Source of the DNA: Datnioides undecimradiatus
Lineage: Eukaryota; Chordata; Actinopteri; Lobotiformes; Datnioididae
Direction: 5' to 3'
NCBI GenBank assembly: GCA_008933995.1
Contig: WARS01000014.1
Location: 5,317,192-5,381,191, forward strand
DNA length: 64,000 nucleotides
The notes under the pieces: generated by a model
Databases searched by the model: none
The model's input: the letters and a program-made list of their open reading frames with translations, nothing else
What the model was told of the DNA's origin: nothing
Position numbers and translations under genes: made by a program
In this document: piece after piece, positions 1 through 11,705 of the stretch
Layout: every line of letters starts with the position of its first letter
How positions within the stretch are numbered: position 1 is the first letter of the stretch

Positions 1-1899
1 AGAGTATATGTGGACTACGGACAGCTTCCCATCAAAGTTATTCTCACCAGACTCTGTTTTAGCATTCACAGCAGCAACAGTAGCTTTCTCTTCACTCTCA
101 CATCGCTTTCATGGAGTACCGGCTCTAAATCCACCTCTGTGCTCCCCAGCCCTCCCTATGCGCTCAGCTGTGCTTCCATGTCGTCCAAATAGGGCAGGAA
201 TAATTGGATCAGCAAACATGGTCTTACAGTCTCCAATTTGTTTCCACTGACTTCTTTTTTTTTCAGAGACGAGAAACTATTTAATCGGGTTATATCATTT
301 TAATGCAATTTACATTATAATCTGATGACATCAAATGCAATGCAGCTGACATTGTGCCTGAAATGCACTCTAACCAGCCCTATAGAGCATCTGTGGCTCT
401 AATGATGCTTATTATCCAATGAAAGGCCGACTGGGACTCCTCTGCAAACTTTCCTTACAATGAAGGCTCCGTGTTATACGCCTTGTACTACAATGTCAAA
501 CCACACCATGAAACCATATGCTCATGATATAAAATGTTACTTTTACTTTCTCTTTGCCATGTTTTCTAGGATAATAAGCAACACCTATATGTCTGTTTTA
601 TAACAAGGTCAGTGCTCTTCCTCTCTCTACATCTATTATCTCTCCTCTATAGACCATAAAGATATAAAAGAATCACAGTAAAAACTGTGACATTTCAAAT
701 CTCTGCATTGAGCTGGTTGTCAAGGAGATGTCTCAGTGAGATGTGTTGAGCAGAAGAGGAGCTGCTCTTTTAAAAGAGCGTTTACCCAGCCGCTGGAGGT
801 GTAATGTGCCTGCCATTAGGACTCTGCAGGCAAACATGGAGTCGCAGAAACACACAGCCCTCCAACGCGGGGCTACGCTCTCAGAAACTCTGCAGGTCTT
901 TGGACTCCCGATCAAAATCCATTACAATCTTCTGCAGTCATTGTTCCAAGGAGCAGTCTGGCAGCCACATATTGACAACCCACATCCACACGACAAACAC
1001 ACTGGTAATCTCTACGTCAGTGAAGCAGAATTTTATCAAACAGGCTTGGAGCTAAAGGCCTTTTCTCTCCCTGTGCTCCCTTGGATCATTTTACTCTGTG
1101 CCCCGGACTGCCGGACTCGCTGCCTCCATTTAGAGGGAACTAGTGATGAAACTGATGGAAAGTGCCAAAACCCATTGTTGATAAAAGATGCATACTGCTG
1201 TGTTGTGCTGGGGATGTGGCGAGACAGGCAGAAAGGCAGATAGACTGAAGCAGCTGTCAAAATGGTTGTTTGTAGCCCCGCGCGTGCTATGCTTTGGGGA
1301 AATAATAAACTGCATCATTAGAACCCCTGTCATTCACAAGTTGTTTGTACCAGCCACCTACTGGCTGTAAGTACCCAAACCAATGCAGCACACGTATAGA
1401 GGCACAGGTCAGAATCATTAGGTGGCTAATTTAGCAAAGGAAAATAGATATTATGAGATGATCTGCAGGTGTTATCACAATCCAGGCCCACAGCAGCAAT
1501 AAATTAGCGTCACATTCCATCTTCTGTTTAGAGGTACACTGAAAATACCATTTCTGCTTCGCTTTTCATCATCACAGCCTCTAATTTGCTCACTCTCAAC
1601 AGCCAGGAATGTCTGCATTGACAACACATATTTATTATATGAAAGGTTTTTGTGGCGAAATTGCACCCAGGCCTGTTGCTCCTGGGTTTGAATTGTGTTT
1701 TAGATACATTTATTTGCAAATAAGCTGATGTAAAGCTTCCAAGGCAGAAAATACCAAACTTTCGCCATTGAGACTGTATTAATGAGTCAGCATTCCGGCA
1801 CAGGACAACGGTGCAGCCATATGGCATCACCTGAATGAGTCTAACTAGTGATCCAGACGACCTCCTGACGAGAGAGAGCCTGTGCGTGTTTGTGTCTGT
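1..1899. other. Upstream DNA with no recognised gene
   Basis: No coding exon, RNA gene or clear transposon is visible. The longest open frames (743-1243 + and 1528-2016 -) have no recognisable domain or protein-like composition and lack flanking splice signals, so I treat them as chance. The segment is moderately AT-rich without long microsatellites. It lies 5' of the presumed tenm1 first exon and may hold distal promoter elements, or it could be part of an earlier intron if transcription starts further upstream. Confidence 0.5.
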
Positions 1900-1959
1900 G
1901 GCCGGTCTGTGCCACACCCCCTTCTCCTCGGTGCGGTGGTATGATCCAGGGACGCTGTT

Positions 1960-2352
1960 ATAGCGGCACCGAGCCTCACCAGCAACAGCATCTCCCGTCA
2001 GCCTCCTCGGGTTCAACTGCGGCTAAACGCACCGCGCCGGGCTCCCTGTCACACAGCACAGCGGAGCTGGCTCGCGCACAGCCACTGCAAGGAGATCCCC
2101 TCCTCTCCGCGCAAATCGTTTCGTCGTCCTCTATCGGCATTTGAGAGCGAGCATCATCAGCATCAGCACCGCCGCCTCGAAACCCAGACCAGCAGGCACA
2201 GAGAGAGGTGTCTGGTCCACATTTTTTTCATAACAGGAGCACCGCGTCTCAAGTCTCATTTCTACCGGAGGGGAGGATTGCACAGTCTTCGGCATTTTGC
2301 AGGGCTCTCATAGCATGGAATCGGACTAAAGGAATGGCTTTACGTCGGGAAG
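1960..2352 (+). other. tenm1: Candidate non-coding first exon of tenm1 (5'UTR)
   Basis: The 3' edge is a strong splice donor, GAAG|GTAAGC, with the intron starting at 2353. The sequence before it is CpG-rich and has no long coding frame. The 5' edge is a guess because no transcription start can be read. Two ATGs lie near the end: one at 2315 opens a four-codon frame ending in TAA at 2327-2329, and one at 2334 is still open at the donor. Joining to the acceptor before 15581 would give a 5'UTR leading to the teneurin ATG at 15636. The exon could belong to another transcript; cDNA would decide. Confidence 0.45.
2334..2352 (+). other. uORF start, predicted to continue into exon 2
   Basis: The ATG at 2334 has A at -3 in the mRNA sense and G at +4, a favourable start context. 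It reads M-A-L-R-R-E and then a split codon at the donor. If spliced to 15581 the frame continues and stops at TAA 15616-15618, giving an 18-residue peptide that ends 18 bases before the tenm1 ATG. Such a uORF would be expected to reduce or modulate teneurin-1 translation. It depends wholly on the predicted exon 1-exon 2 splice. Confidence 0.3.
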
Positions 2353-2507
2353 GTAAGCGGCACGTTCAGTTCTGGCCTTTCGTGGGCTCTCTGGGTGAGA
2401 TCGGCTACAATGTTGCTTGGCTAAACGAGGCTTGGGTGCTGAGACAACGTGAGTTCACAGGAAATGGTTATTATCAGCTGTTCAAATGTACTGTGCGGTG
2501 CTATGGC

Positions 2508-2510
<3 letters not shown>

Positions 2511-2539
<29 letters not shown>

Positions 2540-2630
2540 CTGTGTGCCTGTGTGTGTGCATGTGTGAAAGAGAGAGAGAGGCAGACAGAGAGGTAGATAG
2601 AGAGTGTGTGTGTGTGTGTGTGTGTGTGCA
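2511..2630. repeat. Compound (TG)n-(GA)n-(TG)n microsatellite
   Basis: A TG run covers 2511-2538 and then interrupted TG to about 2566. A GA-rich stretch follows at 2567-2604 and a second TG run at 2605-2628. It lies just downstream of the candidate first-exon donor and splits the CpG-rich region in two. Confidence 0.95.
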
Positions 2631-2774
2631 TGGTGCGGTTTTATGAAAATCAGTGCGCCTCCTTTGAAGTGTAGGGATGCAGACTTTGTGCATACAAAGG
2701 TGTCTGATTGACAACCAATGGAAGTGATGACAGTCCAGGTGCGGTGCTGCGGACTGCCTGCTTCATGTGTGCAA

Positions 2775-3010
2775 GTGTCGTGTTCGTTTCGGTTCAGCGA
2801 CGTTTCGCAGCCTTGAGTTGTTTTGCTCCACTTCGGGCTCGTCCACTCCATCTCCATCAGCACTAAGGTAGCCTAATGATGCCAACAGGGCCACCGGAGA
2901 TCCAGGGGGTATAGATCTCTGTGACGCGCGCCTTCTGTCTTCCAGCAACCAACGCATCCTGCCGGGCCCGGGCCAGACATTGCCACCAGTCCAGGTCCAA
3001 CAGGCACGTC
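2775..3010. promoter_or_regulatory. Second CpG-rich patch downstream of candidate exon 1
   Basis: CpGs are dense at 2778-2845 and again near 2920-2990. The patch includes an acceptor-like polypyrimidine-AG at about 2935-2945, so an alternative 5'UTR exon could begin at 2946. No convincing donor closes such an exon. The patch may simply be the distal half of a CpG island split by the TG/GA microsatellite. Confidence 0.35.
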
Positions 3011-3551
3011 AGGACACACATGGGCACCGTGACCTGCTTCATTCCGCTGATAAATGCCTATTTTTACACCTCATACCTGAACTTCTCCCCCATCTTTTCT
3101 GCATGATGCTGCAGCCGGCGAAGCCATTCCTTTGCCTAAATTATTGAACTGCATCACATTTAGTTTTCACATCTGTTGTGAGGGTGAATAATTAACAGCA
3201 GCCAATGCATTTTGATAAATCATAATTATTGTGAAGGCAGGGAAAATTGCAGGAGGATGGATATGCTCCGATAGATTTAAATTAGACCTCCTCACTCCTC
3301 TCCTTCACACTAGATTATAAATAATTGCTCGGAGTAAACCACCGAGGGCACATTTCCAATAAATAAATAATTAAATCAGCTAAACAAATAAATAAACAAT
3401 ATTAATATAAATCATATTTCTGAGTAATTATCTAAATATATTCTTCCACTTAGGAGAAACTCTCAAAAAGAATCCCATACTTGTCCAGCATGGTTTGTTA
3501 ATCCTGCTTTACTAAACTATGGCACGGAAAGGAGCTATATATAAATGCGTG

Positions 3552-3574
3552 TTATATATATATATATATATATA
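3552..3574. repeat. (TA)n microsatellite
   Basis: A run of alternating T and A of about 23 bases lies within AT-rich intronic DNA. Confidence 0.9.
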
Positions 3575-4006
3575 AATATATTTGAAAATGCAAATGCATT
3601 GTAATCAGAAACTACAATTTGTCAATATGTCTGATAGATGGATCTAATGCACTACTGCACTCCAGCCACTGTCTTTCAGAGAACTGTATTGATGTTTGGA
3701 TTGCTTTGCCCATCATGCATACCTGCATTCTACCATATTATTATATGAGGCAGAAGAAAACCCAACAATAACAACAACAACACAGCTCTAAATGAAAGTC
3801 TATAGACCTGAATGCGCTGTCGGCGTTGCATTGTGTGTCACTGCCCTTCCTGACGCTGCTCACAATGACGCGGTCGCTGTGCTTAATTCCTCCACGGTCC
3901 GCACCTTATCGATAGTGATGATAAAAATGATGCAGTCTCTCTTTGTTGTTTGTGATTAATAGAGAGCATCTGTGTATGGAGGTTAGATAATACCCACGTA
4001 TGCACA

Positions 4007-4032
4007 AACACACACACACACACACACACACT
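4007..4032. repeat. (CA)n microsatellite
   Basis: About twelve CA units are followed by a CT-rich stretch. Confidence 0.95.
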
Positions 4033-4223
4033 CACTCTCTCCTTCTTTTTCACACAAACCTATACACTTACAATCACATGCACACTGAAGAAGGGGATGA
4101 TGTATGGGAGCTAGGGAGGCTGATGATTGTAATCCTACATTCATCTCAGCCAATGTACTGTACTGTAGTGTTGATGAGCCGCTGTGTCATAGCCAGAGGC
4201 TTCTCACACTGTCGTCTGGTGAA

Positions 4224-4246
4224 GTGTGTGTGTGTGTGTGTGTGTG
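4224..4246. repeat. (GT)n microsatellite
   Basis: About eleven GT units run into a short GC-alternating segment. Confidence 0.93.
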
Positions 4247-5196
4247 CACGCGTGTTGTCCACATGTGGATGGTTTTCAGGCCCTAAAGGATGCTGCACAG
4301 GAGGTGATCACAAAAGGTGATTAAGTGCATATTTTAAATGGCACACCCATTATGGCAACACCTTCACAATGAGAGGACCAGTCTTTGAATCGAAATGTCA
4401 CTCCGCCAATTATATGTGGTGCACATGCCACTGATCAGGCACTGGCGTTTCTGTCATTCAGCCAGCTAACCACACGACTTATCAATCATATATTCAGGGT
4501 TTTACATTTCAGCTCGTGCCAACACACTCTGGTTTCCCCTCAGCAGCAGTTAGTGGTCAGCGGTCGCCGCTATACTAATTATCTCTTTCAGCTGCTCCAC
4601 ACTCACTTTTTAATTTTCAGACTTGTTGTTGTTAAGCGGGCAGTGCATATGGCGTTTTGGAGATCCACAGAAGCGGCTCAGCTCCTTGGCTTGGAGTCCC
4701 ATCATTATTTCAGTGCAACTTCCTGACAATTTAGGCCCGGAGTGCCAATTGTTAGGATACTGCCGTTTTACTGTCAGCAGCTTCCATTGTCCTGAGTCAA
4801 GAAACCACTAACAAAAAAATCTTCGCTTGTGTCTAATAATTTGTGTTTTTCTGAGATTTGAGTGATATTGCATGGCCTTTGGATAGCACAGTGCTGTGCG
4901 AGACAGCGGGGGAGTTCTTTTTCTTATCCAGCCCTGCATTATTTATGAATTTTCATTCCAGGAATGCAGTAGCCCCTGGCACTGTAATGCTCCTTTCTCC
5001 CATGGAATCGCTCACACACTTCCTTTATGCCCTGCAAGTTTTCTGCAAAACTAGATTTCCTTAATAAAATTGGGGTCATGAATTAGTGAGAGGACAATGT
5101 GAAATGCATCAGAAGTTGTTTATAATATTGAGTACAACACTTAGTGCTGCAGTCAGAGTTTAAGCTCGCAGGCAATATGAGGCCCAGTGGGAGTTT

Positions 5197-5200
<4 letters not shown>

Positions 5201-5231
<31 letters not shown>

Positions 5232-5240
5232 TCTCTCTCT
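5201..5240. repeat. (CT)n microsatellite
   Basis: An almost pure CT run has one TTC interruption near 5228-5230. It is followed by further degenerate CT to about 5265. Confidence 0.95.
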
Positions 5241-5398
5241 CAATCCTTGTCTGTCTCTCTCTCTGCATGTCCATCATATTGTAAGAATGTAATTGCTGGA
5301 AAAGCATAAAATGTGTCAGAGTACTCACCACCCTGCTGATGATTTCAAAGTAAAAGAACCTGTGCCAGTCGGGGTAATCAGGCTGCTGGACTACTAGA

Positions 5399-5402
<4 letters not shown>

Positions 5403-5438
<36 letters not shown>

Positions 5439-5460
5439 TACACACAGAGACACAGAGACA
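5403..5460. repeat. (CA)n compound microsatellite
   Basis: A pure CA run spans 5403-5434, then CAGA/CATA interrupted units continue to about 5460. Confidence 0.95.
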
Positions 5461-6282
5461 CTTAGAGATGTAACCATTGTACAACTTCAAATATTTACCT
5501 TCTTGCTGCAATACTGCTCCATCCTCAAGAGGAATTGTTTAACAAATCCTGCAGTGCTAATTAGGGTTTCCTCTGTTCGTTCGGCTGTGGTCGGCCTCTG
5601 CAATGAGGCAATTGCCAGTGCTGCCATTAAGAAAAAAAAAAAAAAAGGTGAAATACATAAGCTATATAATATCACCAAATTACCCAATAAAAATCTCACA
5701 TGGCAGTTTGGCCCCAGTGTTTACAGTTGTGTTTGCAATTAATGCACTTAACACAGCAAAGCCTATCTTGGCAAATGATACATTTTTATGCTGATAATAA
5801 GCAGAAAATATGGAACGCTTAGGACCGACATATGGTCATTATTCTTGCAAAATGATTGACAGCGAACTGTTTTAGAGAGAACGGTGTCCTGTTTTTAACC
5901 GTTTTAAAGACAGAGTGGGCTTTTGTTTTGCACACATATGTTCTCATGAAATTACATTTCCAAAGTATGATCATATGGTTTAACGTGTTTAGTAAAAGAC
6001 TAACAGAATGGTGTGACACCAAGATGCCTCCTGTCATTTGCATAGCTTTGGTATGCTTTTCTGTACGTAGCATTTAACGGATCAAACATCAGCAACTCTT
6101 TTTGGTGAAAGTTTCAAAAGTCTCCTTTGGGTTTTGTTGTGTTTTGTTTGGTCTCCTCCTTATGATAAAGTGTCCAAATACAATACTGTTTATTTTAGTA
6201 CTGAAACCAAAAGCGGGCGCAACAGCAACAAAGTAAGGGACGGAAATAGTATCAAAACCAAACTCACCTTCAGTCACCAGTG

Positions 6283-6326
<44 letters not shown>

Positions 6327-6385
6327 ACACACACAGACACACTCACACACACAGACACACACTCTCTCTCACACGCACACACAGT
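6283..6385. repeat. Long (CA)n/(CAGA)n microsatellite
   Basis: A pure CA run of about 38 bases is followed by CA blocks separated by GA, and then CT- and GC-interrupted units. Reading frames across it give His-Thr or Val-Cys repeats with no biological meaning. Confidence 0.95.
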
Positions 6386-6707
6386 ATATGCCTGAGGCAT
6401 TCTTCTTTTAAGTATTTGGCTATGTCTCAACTGGCATCTCCAGCTCTCTGTTCTGTCTTGTCTTCTTCCATTGGGCTATGGGCAAGAGTCAGGAACTATA
6501 TACAGTTAAATAAGAACAGGGTTGTTATGTGAGATTTGTATTGTGAAAATGCAGCAGTCACAGCCTCCCTTCTCTCTCCTCTACCTTCAAACTCAGCAGC
6601 CCCCCTTTCATATTCCAGTCAGAAGACAGAAGGATCAGAGCCACAAGAGGCTTACTGGTCAAGCCCACTCTACTTCTCTTTAAAATATGAGATTAATTTG
6701 TCAAGAG

Positions 6708-6710
<3 letters not shown>

Positions 6711-6738
<28 letters not shown>
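6711..6738. repeat. (TG)n microsatellite
   Basis: Fourteen pure TG units. Confidence 0.95.
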
Positions 6739-6740
<2 letters not shown>

Positions 6741-6862
6741 GCTGATGTAACACACCTGGCTGCAGGGCTGAGACAGGAGAGTGGTCAGAATGATGTTGAT
6801 TCAAATGTATGGTAATTTTTGAGGACTTAATTTCTGTTGTTGTGTTGCATTGTATTACGTAC

Positions 6863-7173
6863 GGGGCTGCACCTAACAATTACTCTCATTATGGTTTCGT
6901 CTGCCGTAGATTTCTGATTATATCTGAATTAATCATTTGCAGCAAAGTGTGAAACGTGTTGCACAATCCAAGGTGTGATATCTTCAAATGTCTTGTTTCA
7001 TTCGTCTGACAACCCAAAACACAAGGGTCATCAAAATCTTAGAAAGAGAGGAAAGATCCACATTCAAGCAGCTGGAGGCTGTAAAATTATGCCATTTTTG
7101 CATTTTAATAGATTATCAAAATTATTCGAGATTCATTTCCCGTTGATTAGTGGACTAATCGTTGCAGTCTAAT
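6863..7173 (+). mobile_element. Non-autonomous DNA-transposon-like repeat, copy 1
   Basis: The ends are degenerate inverted repeats: a GGGCTGCA..CTAAC-like left end at 6864 and a right end reading CTAATCGTTGCAGTCTA at about 7155-7171. In between is the layout I recognise from a very common teleost repeat: a TCTTCAAATGTCTTGTTTC segment at 6981, an ACAACCCAAAACA segment at about 7009, a purine-rich middle, and GCATTTTTG-like then GATTATCAAAAT stretches near the right end. About 310 bases with no coding capacity. Related copies lie at 61831-62075 (inverted) and 63598-63890. Family assignment (hAT-like MITE) is from memory. Confidence 0.75.
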
Positions 7174-7318
7174 AACCTAATTTGTTGGATGTTTCTTTTA
7201 TTTTGCCCATCTCCTCTACTTCTTTTCTTTCTATTAGACTCTGAAACTGCACTGGTGTTCATTTCATTTTGCCCACCCCAGGTTATGTACACGGCATGTA
7301 CACATCATGTGAACCATG

Positions 7319-7336
7319 AAAAAAAAAAAAAAAAAA
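7319..7336. repeat. Poly(A) run
   Basis: Eighteen consecutive A. I see no clear retroposon body directly upstream, so it is listed only as a homopolymer. Confidence 0.9.
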
Positions 7337-10172
7337 TCTGAGCTCACACACGGAGACACACGCACTCCTGGCCCACTGTCTCACTCAGACACGCACAGGA
7401 AGTCGATGCACACCTACAGGGACACATTTCTCACCGTGAAATTTTTATTAATCAAGTCAGTGGACAACTTAAGAAGAAGAAAAATCAATTTTTTGTTTCT
7501 TCCCCAATTTATAACCCCATAAATTGTCCTTCACATCGCAGTGGACGTCTCGGCTTTGGTGTCAAAATAATTAAGTTCAAATCCATTATGTTTGTGTTGA
7601 TTTTATCCTGCCTCTGATGGCACGGGGGACAAAAGGGAGCCGACGCTGGACGGCTTCTCCTGACAAGGAAAGGCGTCACATCGACGTGGGCAAATGATCA
7701 GGGAAAGAATCTATCAAAATCAGATCTATGAAAAATTCAGCTGCACACTGTCAACAACATCAAGGCGACTTGTAATTAGACTCCCACTGTTTCCTTTGTA
7801 GCCACTGTAACAGGGTGATTGATCTGGAAGCGACTTGACCACACACCTGTGTTAGCCCACAATGAAGCATCAACAACACATTATACACCTACATTTGCAC
7901 CTTAAGGCCATGATTAATACCTCAATATGAATATATTGCATCTGCAGCTTTGTTGCATGCCTGTGAAGTGATTTATTTAGCAACATAAAACACAGTGATG
8001 GTATACTGTACATCTCTCCCCTAAACGAGTTCATCTGTTTCCTGCTGACTGGTAAATAGCCTCATGTGTATCATCAGTAATATTCATAGCTCTACTTTCT
8101 AGATGATCATGAATTATTAACTCATTGAAAAGATGAATAGCTCCAAAACGGTGCTTGATGCATCTCTGCTGGAAGCCATGTACACAATACAATACAGTAC
8201 AGTACAGTAGAGTGGAGTTCAATATGTTTTTTGGCGTGTTGCAGGGGAGTTGTTTTGTTGTTAGGGTTTAATTTCAGAATGAGTCTTGATCCACCGTGAA
8301 CTCTGGGATGTATTTCAAGTACATGTATCATCGCCCAAATTGACTTTTAACTGCGGAGACACATATTCTCCGCTGTTTGCCAGCCAAAACGCCAAGCCAA
8401 ACTGCACAAAGAAAAGTGAATCCAGCAAAAGAAATACCCCAAATCTCCTCCAAGAACATCGCGGCAGCCGCGTGCAGCCATGTTTTTTTTTAAGTAAAGC
8501 AGACCTAATACATGTTGTCTCTGGATGTAACAATCCTGAAATCCCACATTTTACAGATTGCACTACATGTCATCGCGGCCGGATGTGCCTCATAAAGGAA
8601 TTGTTTGGGAAATTCACATTTTGTTCTCTTTAATGTGCTCAGACGACGCAATGATTCATCTGACAGGCAACAAAATGAGAAATGCAAATTGTTAAGGAAC
8701 ATGCCTGATGCAGTTTTGCCGAGCAAATTTTCAGAAAGGAAAGGCTGCGGTGGAAAATAAGATACAGGATAAATGAAGGAAAAAAAACAACCCAGAGCGC
8801 TGCATATGATATTGAAGAGAAAAGCACTTAAACTGACTCCATAACTGCAAATATACATTTTACAGGATGTGCTGTTGATTTCCACTGTAAATGATTTGTT
8901 TATCTAAAAAACTGTGATCCCTCTTTCAATGATGCATCTCACATATGCATAAGGCAAAAACCTTCAGAGCTGAAAACATCACGTCGGCATTGAACAACTG
9001 TAAAACTTGACGTATGTTCATATCCTCTATATTTCTCATGGTTAACAAAACTGTATACCATAACCTTGATACGCATCTATGTGTTTCTATACACTGAGTG
9101 GCCACAGGGAGAGAATGCATTCATTCCCCACGCATCTCTGTCTCATCATCTTTCAAAAGAGCACCGCGAGGACTGCAGTTTGTTCCCGACTGAGTCTTGT
9201 GGCCTTTGTGAAGCTGCTTCTCTCTTTGTGGAGAAGCACTTTCCTGCGCGGGGCGGCTGAATGCCGTCTGTGTCCTTAGACTGCAAGAGGCCAGGAGAAT
9301 GAGAGAGGAGGTGAAGGCTGAGAACAGATCTGTAGAGCAGGACGAGCTGCTCATGACTTGCGCAGTGGGAACATCCCATCTCCTCATCCTCCTCCTCTCA
9401 CGTCCTCCTGGGTTCTTCCAGATGACAAGCGTCACATTGTAACGGTGTAGATGGAAGATTAGCCCACTTAGCATTCAGAAATCAATCTGCAATGCTACTA
9501 GTAGATCTTTTCAGCTACTCCTCTGCAGGGCTAATGCTCTTTACTCACTCATTTCTCTGTAATCAACAACTTCATAAAGGAGATGCGCAGGAAATACTGT
9601 CTAAATCGCTAATCACCAAATCCAATTTCTGGAATCAATGCCATTGATTTATCAATTAATTCTGCATCTGAAATGGTGCCACTTTGCTTTGCTTTGGGTG
9701 TTGGAGGTTTTAGCGGTCAAATGCATTATTGAAAGAGGCTTTTTACCAAGCAGTGGCTGATGCAGAGAGCTTAGGAGGTTGTCAGTCTTGATGTAAAGCT
9801 TTATTTGCAAAGCGAGTTAGTGTGAACAGCCTTTTAGTCCTGCTAGGAGGACAGTGACATGAATTTATCTTGCCGGAGAGGAGGAATATCAAATGTGTTG
9901 AATAAGGCTTTGCCTTGTCAGGAATATTGATTAAGTGGTTTTGGGTGGTGTCTCTTGCTCTGTGTATTTGTGGTCAAATGCCTGTGTGCGCCTGCAAGTG
10001 AATGTGGCGTCGTGCATGTGAATAGGCACGCGGGGCATGGGCGCCGTTCTCGTCCTTCTCGTGTTTTCATGTTTGCCCCTCTGCCTTATGGGGAATCACC
10101 GTAGGGCTTTAGATCAGAGACGAAGCGCAAAAGTGGATATCATGAAAAGAAAATGGTAGTCTGGACAGAAGC

Positions 10173-10196
10173 AAAAAAAAAAAAAAAAAAAAAAAA
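10173..10196. repeat. Poly(A) run
   Basis: Twenty-four consecutive A, followed by an A-rich stretch to about 10260. No recognisable LINE or SINE body is visible upstream. Confidence 0.92.
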
Positions 10197-10496
10197 GAAA
10201 TACCTTAGTCAAGATCTGAAAGAAAGAAGAAAAGTTTTAATGGTAGCCAAGATATAAAAACAGCCTTTGAAAAGTTAAAGCTTAGCGACTCCCTCGCTCA
10301 AGGCCACATTCAGAGGGCATGAATAGTCTAAGACCTTATGGATTTCTCCACACTGCTCAGGCACGCTGTGCCATTGTGGGATTTGACCCATGTCCACTAT
10401 AAATAGTCAAATGGCCCAGGATGGTTTCCCGGCTCCTGACAGCTCCTGACAAGAACCGATCTGCTCTTTTGTGAGTATCAACACGCGCACTCATAG

Positions 10497-10517
10497 ACAC
10501 ACACACACACACACACA
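10497..10517. repeat. Short (CA)n microsatellite
   Basis: About ten CA units. Confidence 0.9.
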
Positions 10518-10927
10518 TTTTTTCTTCTGCTTCTTGGTCATGCTTTCATTCTGACACCAGTGGGCACACATTCAGATTCACTAGGCCATTGTGTCACCTA
10601 TATGATTTGATTTGCGCGTACCAGCATTAACCTTGGGTGCTACTGCGTGAGGAATAATGGAGGTAATGGTAAAGACATTGCGACGGCGTAGAGAACTAAC
10701 ATGCAAGGGTTCAAACTGTCTTTGCTGAAAAGGCCGGTAAAGACTGTGTTCATTTCTCTGTGGCGTGTGGGTGTTCAAGTGTGTTGTTTGTTGGTTGGTG
10801 TGAAATGCTATAAGTGTGTGTGGGCGCAGGGGCACTAAGCGTGTGTCCGTCTGTGGCTGATTGTCAGTATGCGTTTCATCTTTGATTCTTATCAAGGATG
10901 CTGTATGTATGGCGATGTCGAGGATTA

Positions 10928-10963
10928 TGTGTGTGTGTGTGCGTGTGTGTGCGTGTGTGTGTG
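10928..10963. repeat. (GT)n microsatellite with GC interruptions
   Basis: GT units are interrupted twice by GC, keeping purine/pyrimidine alternation throughout. Confidence 0.92.
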
Positions 10964-11650
10964 GATACACTACAGTATGTGTTCTGCTGGTAAACTCGGC
11001 ATTAGCAGCAAGAGATTTCAGGCTTGGTCAGCTATGAAAGCACAACTACGTGACGAGAGTGCTGCCGCCGCCCACAGATAGCTAGCCCTTATCCACTAAT
11101 TAAAACCCTCTATCACTCCATGTCTCACTTGGCAATCTCTCTATCCTTCAATTCCCCCCATTTTCACTGTGAAATCTCTCCATCTCTCATTATCTATCCA
11201 TCACTCTCTTTATCCCCGCTCTCCATTCATCCCTCCCTCTCTCCTCTCGGCAGGCGCTGAGGGGCTCCCAGTGGGCGGTGTGCTGTTTTGTTGTGTTTCG
11301 GGTGGTTTAGGTATAACAGGGTCCTGTGGGTCCTTCAGGGTCTCTCATCTGAGGTGTCACTGTCATAATGCCTGAGGAGCCATGGTGGTGCTAATGAACA
11401 GAGCAGATAGATTTTTAAGCCCTATCCCCACCACCCGTCTTATTCCACACAAACACAAACATCTTGATGGAAACTCATTATTAACTTGAAACATCCCCTA
11501 AATGTAACCAGAGCCCCTATAACCAAGTCTTTGCTCTCAAACACACATTTAAACCTAAACCTGTGAGGTGTAGAGTTTAGGTCTATGCTAAGCTGTCATA
11601 CCAAGTGTGTTTCTTTAGTGTTTGGATCCCACAAATACAGTGAAATAAGC

Positions 11651-11652
<2 letters not shown>

Positions 11653-11702
<50 letters not shown>
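11653..11702. repeat. Long pure (CA)n microsatellite
   Basis: About 24 uninterrupted CA units, among the longest pure runs in the window and therefore likely polymorphic. Confidence 0.95.

Positions 11703-11705
<3 letters not shown>

Larger units (their letters stand above)
1900..2370 (+). promoter_or_regulatory. CpG-rich block, candidate tenm1 promoter
   Basis: By hand count, roughly thirty CpG dinucleotides fall in about 450 bases, far denser than the flanking DNA. The block starts near the GC-rich stretch at 1910 and runs through the candidate first exon. A TATA box in a clear position is not visible, which fits a CpG-island promoter. It is the only strongly CpG-rich stretch upstream of the first tenm1 coding exon. 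Assignment to tenm1 is inferred from position and strand. Confidence 0.5.

Noticed and set aside
2208..2567. 119-codon frame through the candidate first exon
   Set aside because: It begins without ATG, crosses the strong donor at 2353 and ends in the TG repeat; the exon is better read as 5'UTR.
7319..7336. Poly(A) as the tail of a processed pseudogene
   Set aside because: No gene-like sequence, polyadenylation signal context or target-site duplication is evident around it.
8571..8650. Possible additional copy of the repeat seen at 22745
   Set aside because: Only GGAATTGTTTGGGAAATTC-type similarity over about 20 bases; too short to claim.
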